Shown piece after piece: positions 1 through 11,913 of a stretch of 64,000 bases of DNA. The DNA comes from Maylandia zebra (taxonomy: Eukaryota; Chordata; Actinopteri; Cichliformes; Cichlidae): positions 12,435,840-12,499,839 of the forward strand of contig NC_135183.1 of NCBI RefSeq assembly GCF_041146795.1. The letters are read 5' to 3'. Made by a program: the position numbers and the translations under genes. Below the pieces are notes generated by a model. That model was given only the letters and a program-made list of their open reading frames with translations. It was not told the origin of the DNA and ran no database searches. Position 1 is the stretch's first letter; the number at the start of each line of letters is the position of its first letter.

Positions 1-1926
1 ATAACCTGCCTCAGTACTACATGGAAGCTCCTGTCAGGCATCATATCGGCTAAGATGAACAGGCACATGGGTCAATACATGAGCGGGACACAGAAAGGAA
101 TTGGCAAGAATACCAGAGGCGCAAAACACCAGCTACTGGTAGACAGAACAATCAGCCGAGACTGCAAGACCAGACTGACCAACCTGTGCACTGCCTGGAT
201 TGATTACAAGAAGGCCTATGACTCAATGCCCCACAGCTGGATACTGGAATGCCTAGAATTGTACAAGATCAATGGGACCCTAAGAGCCTTCATCAGGAAC
301 TCAATGGGGATGTGGCGTACAACACTAGAGGCCAACTCCAAGCCCATAGCACAAGTCACCATCAAGTGCGGGATCTACCAAGGAGATGCTCTGTCCCCAC
401 TGCTGTTCTGCATAGGCCTGAACCCCCTCAGTGAGATCATTAACAAGACTGGCTACGGATACCGACTACGGAACGGAGCAGTTGTCAGCCACCTCCTGTA
501 CATGGATGACATCAAGCTGTATGCCAAGAGTGAACGAGACATCGATTCACTGATCCACACTACCAGGCTATACAGCAATGACATTGGAATGTCGTTCGGA
601 CTGGAGAAGTGTAGTCGGATGGTAACAAAGAGAGGGAAGGTAGTCAGAACTGAGGGGATTGAACTACCAGAAGGCAACATTGCAGACATAGAGGACAGTT
701 ACAAGTACTTGGGGATCCCGCAGGCGAATGGGAACCATGAAGAGGCCGCTAGAAAAGCTGCAACCACCAAGTACCTGCAGAGGGTCAGGCAAGTCCTGAG
801 GAGTCAGCTGAATGGTAAGAACAAGATCCGGGCCATCAACACGTACGCCCTGCCCGTGATCAGGTACCCTGCTGGGGTAATAGGCTGGCCAAAGGAGGAG
901 ATAGAAGCCACTGACATAAAGACAAGAAAGCTCCTTACCATGCATGGAGGGTTTCACCCCAAGTCCAGCACCCTGAGGCTGTACGCTAAGCGGAAGGAAG
1001 GGGGCCGGGGACTGGTGAGTGTCAGCACCACAGTCCAGGATGAGACAACGAACATCCAAGAATACATTGGGAAGATGGCCCCAACTGACCGAGTGCTCAG
1101 TGAATACCTCAGACAGCAGAAACCCAAGAAAGAGGAGGGAGACGAGGAACCATCATGGAAGGACAGAGCCCTGCACGGTATGTACCACCGGCAGATAGAG
1201 GAGGTGGCTGATATCCAGAAATCCTACCAGTGGCTGGACAAAGCTGGACTGAAAGACAGCACAGAGGCACTAATCATGGCAGCACAAGAACAAGCTCTGA
1301 GCACAAGATCCATAGAGGCTGGGGTCTATCACACCAGGCAAGACCCTAGGTGCAGGCTGTGTAAAGATGCCCCAGAGACAATCCAGCACATAACAGCAGG
1401 GTGCAAGATGCTAGCAGGCAAGGCATACATGGAACGCCATAACCAAGTGGCCGGCATAGTGTACAGGAACATCTGTGCCGAGTATAACCTGGAAGCCCCG
1501 AGGTCAAAATGGGAGATGCCCCCAAGGGTGGTGGAGAATGACCGAGCTAAGATCCTGTGGGACTTCCAGATACAGACGGACAAAATGGTGGTGGCTAACC
1601 AACCGGACATAGTGGTGGTAGACAAACAGAAGAAGACGGCCGTAGTGATCGATGTAGCGGTTCCGAATGACAGCAATATCAGGAAGAAGGAACACGAGAA
1701 GCTGGAGAAATACCAAGGGCTCAGAGAAGAGCTCGAGAGGATGTGGAGGGTGAAGGTAACGGTGGTCCCCGTGGTAATCGGAGCACTAGGTGCGGTGACT
1801 CCCAAGATAGGCGAGTGGCTCCAGCAGATCCCGGGAACAACATCGGAGATCTCTGTCCAGAAGAGCGCAGTCCTGGGAACAGCTAAGATACTGCGCAGGA
1901 CCCTCAAGCTCCCAGGCCTCTGGTAG
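1..1926 (+). mobile_element. Non-LTR retrotransposon ORF (R4/Dong clade, Rex6-like), 5' end outside window
   Basis: The reading frame is open from base 1 to a TAG at 1924-1926, so the protein starts left of the window; the first ATG (55) is internal to the reverse transcriptase. Reverse transcriptase motifs appear in order: ITCLSTTWKLLSGII at the left edge, motif A (AWIDYKKAYD, Asp codon 202-204), motif B (GIYQGDALSPLLF), the catalytic YMDD (499-510), SFGLEKC and YLGIP. A C-terminal zinc knuckle (CRLC...HITAGC) follows. Last comes a PD-(D/E)XK restriction-like endonuclease: PD at 1603-1608, then VIDVA with its Asp at 1651-1653. Reverse transcriptase, zinc knuckle, then REL is the plan of R2/R4-type LINEs, and in fish it best fits Rex6. 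The family copies itself by target-primed reverse transcription. No frameshift or stop is visible, which is unusual for a fish LINE copy. Rex6 rather than another REL family is recognition from memory. Confidence 0.85.
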
Positions 1927-1976
1927 AGGACCCGAGCTTGAAGGATAAACCGCCCGCAGGGGCGTGCTGGGTGTGT
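1924..1976 (+). other. Short 3' tail of the REL LINE
   Basis: About 50 bp separate the LINE stop codon from the TA array. They are GC-rich and include a small inverted repeat, CCGCCCGC / GGGGCGTG-like. The element has no poly(A) tail here. The tail runs straight into TGTTGTATATA, so the TA-rich array is either the insertion target or part of the 3' end of the element. Confidence 0.55.
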
Positions 1977-2353
<377 letters not shown>

Positions 2354-2924
2354 GAGTGTTAAAATATTACTGATGTGCAGAAATTTAAAAAATGCAAAAG
2401 CGTATGTGCTTATGTAGAGGTTTATGAGAAAATGATAACTTGTCAGTTTCAGTGACTCTTTGCGCTTGTTCCCATATTTGACTGACAGACGAACCATAAT
2501 TAAACTGTAGTATGTAGTTCAGAAACCACAACATCATCAAAAGCTGGTTTATGCTTGGAGAGAGTGCATTTATGCACTGTTTACCAATATACACATGTTA
2601 GCTTTGACTGTGGTTTTCTTTACTATACAAGCTATGATTTAAGGGCTGCTGTCTGCCACTGGTATATCGTACTAAGTGGCTTGGTTGACTTTCTTTGTTT
2701 TCTTGTGATCGCCCACATGTACTGAATAGTTACGTGGTAGAAGACAGTATTTTACTTCTTATATTAACATTTTAGTATTTTCATTTGATGATCTTCAGCT
2801 ATTGGAACACAGGATTTCAAGTTTTAAGGATTTCAAGTTCATAATAAATCTTATCTGATTTGGTTGTTCACTTGATTGTTAGACTTTTATGTTGGCACAC
2901 CTTAGATATTTTATACCAAAACTA
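2354..2924. other. AT-rich non-coding stretch, presumed gmds intron
   Basis: No ORF, RNA or repeat that I recognise. It lies between the TA array and a Tc1 remnant. Confidence 0.4.
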
Positions 2925-3245
2925 TACTGTTCAAAAACCATTATAATAAAGGAACACTTGATAAATACTCATGGTCAGTTAAACTTCAGGGATATCAATC
3001 TGTCCAATTAGGAAGCTTAAACCTGCTTTGGTGCAAATGAAAGTGTCAAAAAGTGCTCTGGAGAGGCAACAACAGAACATTCGCCAAGAATGGACTGGTT
3101 TTGCAAGTGGTGGTCACAGACCGCTATTCTTATTGCTCTGTTCTGATAATTCCTGACTGGTTTCTCTTTAGTTTTGCTTTTTGCAGTGTCCTTGTCACCT
3201 CTGGTAGCGTGAGATGCCTACTGCTGTGAAACGTGCATTTTTAAT
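2925..3245 (+). mobile_element. Tc1-like transposon remnant (5' end only)
   Basis: The stretch opens with a degenerate terminal sequence, TACTGTTCAAAAACC then AAAGGAACACTTG. It continues through segments typical of the 5' non-coding part of a common fish Tc1-like element (CCAATTAGGAAGC; GGTGGTCACAGACC; TCTGGTAGCGTGAGA). It stops before the transposase. The same terminal sequence is present at 43,837, where it is attached to a transposase fragment on the other strand. Family recognition is from memory. Confidence 0.6.
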
Positions 3246-5359
3246 ATAGTAAATCTACACTGCAGAAACTCCACTAGTGAGCTTGGAATTCAGTTGGGAA
3301 TAATTTGGGTTTTGCAAAGGAGTATACAAACTCATGTTATTTGTTCAAAGCAAGATTTTTACTTCTGGACGTGCATGTCCACTAATTTTTTTAAATACTT
3401 TTTTTTATAGCAGAGAGGTTGGCTTTCAATGCACAAGGTCATCCCAGGTTCAGTGTTACCTCCCGGTAACCCAATCCTCTACAGCATGAAAATACAGACT
3501 TTAACAGAGACACACCAACTCAATGACACAAAGAGGCCAGCAGTGTTTTTAACATGTTTTTAACCATGTCCAATCCTTTGTGTGAGTGCTCCCTGAGATG
3601 AGAGGACTGTCTGTCAAGGGGACACTAAAATAGCTATGTGGGCGAGGACAAGGGGGAGGTGTGGGAGATGTGATAGAGGGCTTCCGATGGATACCACTCC
3701 TTTGCCACGCGTGAACTGATGTGAATTTAGGTGACAGAAGCCTGTAACCTCTGGGAAAGAATCTGTAAGGGGAAAAGGGGGACAGAGAGAGCTGAAAAAT
3801 GGGATTGACCCTTAACCCTCAGAGTCAGTAATGTGATCCTGGTATCTCTATTGTGGAGGGAGGGAGGTGGAGAGGAGGAGGTCACCAGGGAAAAGGGAAG
3901 GTAGTAGCCATGCCGTACTGCTGATTAGAACTTCCTGTGGTCAGCCACAGTGTTCCAGCTTGAAAACACACAAAAGTAGGCGCACACACACTTCAGACAA
4001 AGATAACTAAGACATTCATGTAAACTTTGCACTTTCGGACACAAAAAATGACTCTTTAAACTTGACAATGTCAGCTGAGTTAACTGAAAGACTAAGCTAA
4101 GGCAAAGACTAGTGTTTAAACTAGCTAAAAGAAAATAAGGACGTCCACCATTAGATTTATTTGGAATCCCAATTTTTAGAATTCAGTTGCATCAAATAGC
4201 TTGTTTGAAGTGATTTTTAGTATTAAATGACAGTTTCCTCCTGGTGAATCAGCAGCTTCCCTCAAGCCTAACTAGCTTTGAAATATTTTACATGAGTTTG
4301 CTGCTAAACTGGCACTCTATCCAGGCTGTCACCTTAGCTGAGATGGGCTCTTGACTAACAGATGTTGGGGTTTTTTTTTTATTTACGAAGATTGATCGGA
4401 TGCCTGAAATAACCTTAGCGTTAGTTCAGTGAATGTATGATGCTCTGTCACTTTTAGTGGAAAATACAGTAGAAATATACAATTAGAAGACAGCCTTGGA
4501 AGAGGTGTACTGTTTAGGACTGCTTTTATTGACGTTGTATTCAGGCACAGACATGAGTTTGTGTTTCACTTCTGTGTAATTATCGTTCCAAAGAGGCCGA
4601 ATTTCAGAGACTTCCAGATACTCTGACATTTCACACTCTGTGGGTCAAGCTCCAAATACATTATAACCTACATTTCCCACTATTGTTTTCAGAGGCTAAG
4701 TGCCACTCCGGAAGGCACGGACGCTAACATTCGTTGGTAAAATCAGAGTTCCCTTTAAATACCACGGAAGACATGATTTAAAGTAGTATTATTGAACTTG
4801 TTGGGGATTGCTCACCAACCTTATGAAACATGCTTCTGTGACTGACTGACTCTATTGCTGTCACACAGGTTTTATCATCAAATCTGAGTCTGTGCAATCA
4901 CATCAGTGAGAGACCACTGTTCTTTATCTTCCAAGGTTTCAGTAGCATATTGTCTCTATAAATAGCTCGCTTTCTATCGGGACCTTTATTGTTTTAGCAC
5001 AATAAGATTTCAAGAAAATATGAAAATGAGGGAGAGTCTATCTATAGAGAACAAGTGTTCTGGAGTGAAGCAAAGCATCAGTGATGTCAGCAGTCAAAAG
5101 CATGCAAAACAGTCCGAGACAGTTGCGTCACCACTAACCTATAATGATTTGAATGGTGTCAGGGCAGACTGGAGTGATTAATTTTCACAGGCAAATCTCT
5201 TTTGTTTCCGTCTTCCCCAGCTCTGCAAAAATGTTCTGGACTGGGTTTTTTTTTCGTAGAGCTGGGAAAGCTCTCTGTAAAATTCTGTTTTCTGTCATTG
5301 ATGGTAGCTGTGAGAAAATCAAACTGAAGCTAGGAAGGTTTTATTTATTTATGTTGTAA
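3246..5359. other. Non-coding stretch, presumed gmds intron
   Basis: No exon or RNA gene recognised. There is a purine-rich patch at about 3,600-3,900 (GGGGAGG, GGAGGGAGG, GAGAGG runs). The longest frame (5,153-5,359) is short and resembles nothing known. Confidence 0.4.
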
Positions 5360-5657
<298 letters not shown>

Positions 5658-7319
5658 TAGGGGTGCAACGATATTCGTATCGATATTGAACCGTTCGATA
5701 CAGTGCTTTCGGTTCGGTACGCATATGTATCGAACAATACAACATTTGTAATTTATTTTATCAATTTTCCTTCTGACGATGCTGTCTGTGTTGAGCGCTC
5801 AGTGAATCTGTGTTCGACTACTCCGCCTAGGCTGCACTGTCGAGCGCAGATCCACTGAGCGCTCCACACAGACAGCATAGTCAGAAGGAAGAGCGCAGGG
5901 CAAGCTAGCGAGACAGAAGTTAAGCTCTCCTTGCAACAGGCAAATTGAACGTCATTCAGATCTGGCATTGGGAATTATTTTGGTTTTCATGTGGCGTATG
6001 ACCCTGAAGGTAAGCGAGTCATGGACTAAAGTAAAACAGTATGTTGGATGTGCCATGCAATGCTCAATTACATTGGTGTGAACTAGTGTGTTAGCGCAGT
6101 TAGCTCGTTAACGTGTTGGCCGTCTAGCCCCATGCACGGAGTGATCGGCGGTAGCTCGTTAACGGAGATTTGCCGTGTTGTGGCGTTAAGGTCATTTCAA
6201 CGAGATTAACCTGAAAGCACTAGTGGGAACACAACGAATATGACTGCACATTTACGCCGACATCATCGTAGTGCAAAGACAAATACAACAAGCATGCTAC
6301 TAACTTTAGCCGAGTCATTTAGACAGCTGTTAGCACATGATTCTCCTTATGCTGCTGAGAATATAGCCCAGAAGAAGCGGATAGTATAGCTTTTATTTTG
6401 GAAAGAGACATTTCTCTGTAATAAACTCTCTTTTCCAAAGATGAGTGATTCCTCAATCAGATACAGGGCTTGCAATATCGCTAGCCCAACGTCCCGGAGC
6501 TAGCGATTTTTTCAGTCGGGCTACCAAAATCTATCTCTTCCCTGCCCGTCGGGCTATTGTAGGAAAAATATATGTCAATGCTTCTGCATTCTTTCGGAAA
6601 TGTAGCTGGGTAATTATGTCATTGGCATCGGTGAGCCACTGTCAATATGTGACATATTGAAATCGCGTTTGAATTTGCGTTTGTTTTTTTGCTTTCACTT
6701 TGCAATCGTGCGAACTGTGTATAGAGAGCGACAGCACTGATCTGTGAGTGATGATAATTTGTGCACCAATTCCTCTGACATCGTCTTATTAATCGTTAGC
6801 TTACTATGCAAACATGACAAGTGAAATCTCCCGCAGCAAGCTTAAACATGTGAGAGGTTGATCGCGCAGAGAATCGCTGAGCTTATGTGAGTGAGCGTGT
6901 AAAAGCATTTCAGTTCTGCTGAGCCAAATAAGACAGGTCAGGGTGAAGAAGTGACAGCCAAAGAAAAGCTTACCACAAAACGGAGAAGTTATGACAAATC
7001 AGACTATAAGGCAAAAAGAAAGTGCAGCTTTATGGTTTCATGGACAAAAGAATTTCTGTGGCTGCAATATGATGAGCTAAATAACCAGGGCTGCACATAA
7101 GTGGTCCGCAGGTGCGCATTCGCTGTCAAAATAAAAAACACGCACAAGGGTTAGGGTTAAATTTAAAAACTGTACTTTTGAGTTAAAATATATATTTATA
7201 ATTTTAATAAATGACAAATTAAAAAGGCATGAACATTTTTTTGTATCGAAAAAATATCGAACCGTGACACCAAAGTATCGAACCGAACCGAACCGTGAAT
7301 TTTGTGTATCGTTGCACCC

Positions 7320-7322
<3 letters not shown>
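5658..7322 (+). mobile_element. hAT-type transposon, inactivated, nested in a TA microsatellite
   Basis: The ends are inverted copies of TAGGGGTGCAACGATA (5,658 onward; complement ending at 7,322), followed by subterminal GTTCGATA / CGGTTCGG repeats at both ends. The flanks fit an 8-bp ATATATAT target duplication, as expected for hAT, but the microsatellite makes this ambiguous. Length is about 1.67 kb. A broken BED zinc finger can be read: FGFHVAYDPEGKRVMD, a stop at 6,027-6,029, then CWMC (6,042-6,053), and after a gap NMTAHLRRHH with His codons at 6,249-6,251 and 6,261-6,266. The catalytic domain is absent, so this copy is non-autonomous. Confidence 0.8.
5970..6290 (+). pseudogene. Broken BED zinc-finger N-terminus of hAT transposase
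   Basis: The C-X2-C half of the finger (6,042-6,053) and the H-X-H half (6,249-6,266) lie in different frames. They are separated by about 150 bp that holds two copies of TAGCTCGTTAACG (near 6,098 and 6,152). A stop codon (6,027-6,029) precedes the cysteines. The rest of a transposase (RNase H-like core, dimerisation region) is missing. Confidence 0.6.
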
Positions 7323-7361
<39 letters not shown>

Positions 7362-7367
7362 ATATAT
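7323..7367. repeat. (TA)n microsatellite, right flank of the hAT element
   Basis: TA run directly after the right terminal inverted repeat, interrupted once by TT. Confidence 0.85.
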
Positions 7368-10300
7368 TTGGGATGAATCAAGTCTTTAAATAAGATGACT
7401 CCTGTCTCTCTTTTTTGCTCATACTCATTTTTGTGAGGTAAAGGTGCCTGTTTTCTTGCATGTTAGTGAATCTAATTCCTCATTCTTTTGGAAGGAAACA
7501 CCTCAGTCAACTTTTAATGGTGTGTGCGGAGAGGTAGGGCTCTCAGGGGCAGAAACTTGGCTCTGCTGTGATTTATTGTTTAATTGAGCCGACTCGTTAA
7601 AGTTACCTGTAATTGATGCCATAAAACCCCTGGCTGTCTCCCAGCTTCTGGGTTGTGTAACACTGCAGGTTAACATGCAACCCGACGTTCCTGTGGATAT
7701 TTGACTGCACTAAACAGAACTGTATTTTCAGATCGTCTGCTTGTCTCAGTGTGAAGGAGCTGAAAGTGAAAAAAGGCAGTAATGGACTGGGGCAGTTTGT
7801 GCAGAGCTTTAGTTTGCTAGTACTTGAAAAAGAAAGGGAGATTGTGGATTGTGTGTGTGAGTGTGTATGTCTGGCAGTTTGGTATTTCCTGAAGGAGTTT
7901 CCTCCTACCGTCAGAGCGGAACCACCCTGGGCCCCTCAGCAGTCCAACCCACAGACTGACCCGGTACTGCTCCCAGAGAGAAAGAGAGAGACATGGCAAC
8001 AGTATGGAGTCTCATTGGATGTGAAGGTGTACAAGTATAAAGAAGCATTGATAAAGTTGTTGCACACAGAGAACTAGGTTGTTATTAAGATTGGAAGACT
8101 TATTCTCGTCTCCCCAGTTCTGCCTCAGGCTATAGACACCTACGCATTCTGCTAGTCTAATGTTCCTTATCATCCGTATTTGGTCTGTCATAATGCATGT
8201 GGCTTGATGAAGAAGTGTATCCTCAGCACCTTACAGCAATTTGTTGGCTGCAGTGTGTCCCAGAGATAGCAAGGAAGCACCAAGGAGGATCGCGGGCTAG
8301 GATTCCTGAGCTATTAGCCAGCATTACTCATCCAAAGGCCTGACAAGAGAAACATGGCAGATGAGGAGAAAAGGCTGGGGTGAGCGGGGAAGAGGGTATT
8401 GTTGAAAGAGTTACAGAGAGAAGAGTGAGTTTTGTCAGCCCTTGTCTTTGCCCCCTTGTCACAGCTGGGCATGATTACCCAGGGTTCTCCGCTGAGCAGC
8501 TTCAGGCAACGTGGATACCGGATTGTAAGATGCACTGAGCTTTTTCAGGAGAGGAGGGAAAGATCAGATCGGACCTGTGTTACATTTTCCTAAGTGGTTT
8601 TATAAATTCAGTTTTGAGCATTAGGCTGGTGATGTGGACATAATGAGAGCATGAAAAAATAAAACTCAGTCTTCTGACTGAATTGTAGATCCAAACCATT
8701 ACCTTCCTTTGGGAGTCAGTCAGTGATTCTTTGCCAAAGCTGCTGGTGTGAGTAATTTTTCATGGCGGTACTTCAAAGTCATCAAAGTCTGACACCAAAG
8801 GACACCTTGTGCGAGAGGCTCATGTCCATAAGCAGCATCTGACAAAATGGTGTTATAGTTTGTTGGTTGTTCCTAAAAGTGACATTTTGAATAAAGCATC
8901 TGCTTCACCTGGAATATTTGAATCTTTGACACTTATGTCATTGCGCCAATTTTGGGCACTAGTCATAATATAATATCAATACTGAACATATTACATTTCA
9001 GTCTGTGATTGACTGGCGGCCCGTCTTCGGTGTCTCTGTTTGTCCTTTCTTTTGGTTTTCTGAGGAGGACAGTCTTCCCAGAGACCTATTTCATGTGTGT
9101 GTCTTTCATAAACCTTTCACAAAGGGCCACTTTATGGTGATTGAAGTTGTGTTTACTAATGAATGCCAGACTGAATGTTCGCCCACCAGCTCATGAATAT
9201 GCAATGATGTCAAACCGGCGCTAACACCCATGAGTTGTCTTTACTATTAGCCGCGACAGGAGGAGAAAACTGGAGCCCAGCTACGAGTCTGAGAATTACA
9301 GGAGAAGCAGGAAGGAAGGAAAGGAAGAAAGTGAATGAGAGATGTAGATGCAGCCTTGGCTCAGAGCGAAGCCGCTGAGATTTTTAATGTGTGTCTCTGA
9401 GAGTGTGTATGTCCCATAGAGGAGTATGTTTATAAATCACAGAGTCAGGCAGTGTGTGTCTTGCAGGGCCGGTGTTTCCTGCAGTGTAATCTGAGTCTCT
9501 GGTGGAATGTGTGAACCACATCCGACTCCACTCCACTCAAGCCCCCGACTCACTCAATATCCCACTGTAAACAACATGGCTTTGCCAGGGATTCTTGAAC
9601 AGGACAGGTAGAGTCGCTATATCTCCCAAAAATAACAGAGTGCAGGAAATGCTTCAAAATAAGAGCATATTGGGCCCTGCAGTCAGCGAAAGTCACCCCT
9701 GAAAAGTGATATTAAACTTTTATTCACTGTGTTTTCAATGAACCTATGACTTCTTTATTGTGTGTGTGCATGTGTGTGTGTGAGTGAGAGAGAGAGGTTT
9801 AGACTAAGAGGTTAATTGTAGTGTGACCTCCCTAATGTCTTTCCCTGGCTGGTTATCTTGATTGGGTAATTAATTCTGGGGCCGCTCTCTTCAGGCGACC
9901 CAGTATTCACACACTCACAAGTCTCTCTTTCTCATACACACACTTCTTTTGAATCTCCTGAACTCCAGCACCACTACATTCCCTTAACCTTAAGGCTGTT
10001 CTATTGTTTTACTGTTACCTTTTCTCGTTATTTCCTCCTTCTCTCGTTCTTTCACTCCCGCTCATGTCTTTCTCTTTTTCATTCAGTCACTCTCAGACTG
10101 GCTCATCTGATATTTTATTCTCAATCCTTCCTCACAGCTTGAACCCTCAGAGAACTGACTGAAGTTAAAGTAGCTGCACAGTATCAACACAGCAAAATGT
10201 ATTGTTGCAGTTTAGGCTTTACTGTTGTAGCTTCAAACAAGTAGTTCTGTCTGCTTCACATTTCATACTTGCTTAGGCCTCGGTCACACAGGCCTAGTGA

Positions 10301-11698
10301 CCGGTTAGCAAGCCCCCGGTCTGGTCACTGGTGTGTTTTCCCCAGCCCATTGGCGAGAGATTGTGGGATGCTGCTGGTTCTCACTAGGTGAAATCAGTTG
10401 CAAAGAGGGTGCTGGACCAAAAACCTCACTGTGATTGTTTGATTGCTAGCAGATTGGAGAGGTTATCCATAGTTTAAAGGAAGACACCAACTGAGCGGAA
10501 CATTAAAAAGCTGTGATGCAACAGAGAAGCAGCCAGTGTTTTCAAAGTAAAGGTTTTTCCTTATTGCTAAAAACAACTTGTAGTAAAAGGTGCAATTTTT
10601 ACCTTGAGAGTAAGTCTCCGTTTCTGGATTGCATTACACCAGTGATTCTCAAAGTGTGAGCCGAGACCACCTGCTGGAGGTACTGCAGTTAGAGACCACA
10701 AATTCAATTAGAAATCACTCAAAGTGTGTACAGCTACACTTTTATATGACAATTAAATTAAAACTGATAACAAGAGGTGGTTACTTTGAAATACTTCTCA
10801 TTACTGTGATCCAGATTTGCTGCTCTTGTATTGAAGTTTGTGTCCCAGTGGCTCACACATTGGCCATAACACTTTGCATATGACTGTGTAGCAGTTTATA
10901 GCCTGTGTTGTTTATGTTTTTGAGTAAATTTTAAAGGATAAACATCACTTTCTCTTGTTTTTCGATTACAGTGAAGATTTCAGACTGTAAATGTTTTTAG
11001 TTACTTTGAGGAAGCTTGCACTTCCTCCCCTCTTTCTGAGTCCAGTTTTGGGGTATGCTCAGTCTTCAGGGCTGAGCGACCACTTCCTCTAAGTGGCAGA
11101 CAGCTCACTGTTTTCTTCCCCACCTTATCACTCTATCACCAGCTAACAGACACAGAAAGAGAGAGTTAGAGGACGAGAGAGCAAGCAAAGGGAGCTCCTT
11201 TTTGCTCTCTCTCTTTCTCTCTCCTGTGCACTCTTTCAGGTTTGGCTCTCCCTGTTTGGGCACGATGAGAAGAGCAGATTATTGGAGCTGATAAGATGAG
11301 GAATGCTGCTTAGAGAGGAAACGCCATTCTGGATGAGATGTAGCCTATAGAAGCCTGTTCCCCTGTCCACGACATGTCATCCAACACCACCACTGGCCTT
11401 TTCCTATCCTTCGTCTTATAGAGGAAGGATAGACATAAGGGAAGTGAGCCGGGATTGAAATCCATTGACCCAAAGCAGATGAGCATGTCCATTCAAGCCG
11501 CCCTTTTCCTCCTGCTTGCCCTCTTTCTGCCTCTGTCTGCTCCTGTTGTTTTGACTTCATTTCTCTTGAATAATAATAAATTCAGAAGTGCGTACCAGTG
11601 GCCTAAAAAATATCAGTAAACTGTTGTCATTAGAACAAGTTTGTACCGAGAAAATGTCACTGGAAAATGTGTTAATGGAGCAGTATGTGGAGTATCTG
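7368..11698. other. Non-coding stretch, presumed gmds intron
   Basis: No recognised exon. A 108-codon frame at 7,751-8,077 has no motif and no matching splice or codon signal. At about 10,278-10,400 the sequence GGCCTCGGTCACACAGGCC resembles the end of a dispersed fish element, without a clear partner end. At 11,040-11,240 CT- and GA-rich segments alternate. Confidence 0.4.
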
Positions 11699-11913
11699 CA
11701 GGGGTGTCGAACTCCAGGCCTCGAGGGCCGGTGTCCTGCAGATTTTAGATATCAACACACCTGAATCAAATGATTAGTTCATTACCAGCCTCGGGAGAAC
11801 TTTAAAACATGTTGAGGAGGTCATTTAGCGATTTAAATCAGCTGTGTTGGATCAAGGACACATCTAAAACCTGCAGGACACCGGCCCTCGAGGCCTGGAG
11901 TTCGACACCTGTG
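11699..11913. mobile_element. MITE with long terminal inverted repeats (hAT-like)
   Basis: The left arm begins CAGGGGTGTCGAACTCC and the right arm, read in reverse, begins CACAGGTGTCGAACTCC. The arms (11,699-11,741 and 11,871-11,913) are inverted copies over about 43 bp with a few mismatches, and similarity continues some 10 bp inward. The central spacer is about 130 bp and non-coding. The CAGGGGTGTCAAACTC end is common in fish hAT-type MITEs; a second, more decayed member lies at 42,945-43,452. Confidence 0.85.

Noticed and set aside
7751-8077. 108-codon + frame in the presumed gmds intron
   Set aside because: It partly translates a GT-rich segment, has no domain and no splice context, and does not match any part of GMDS.
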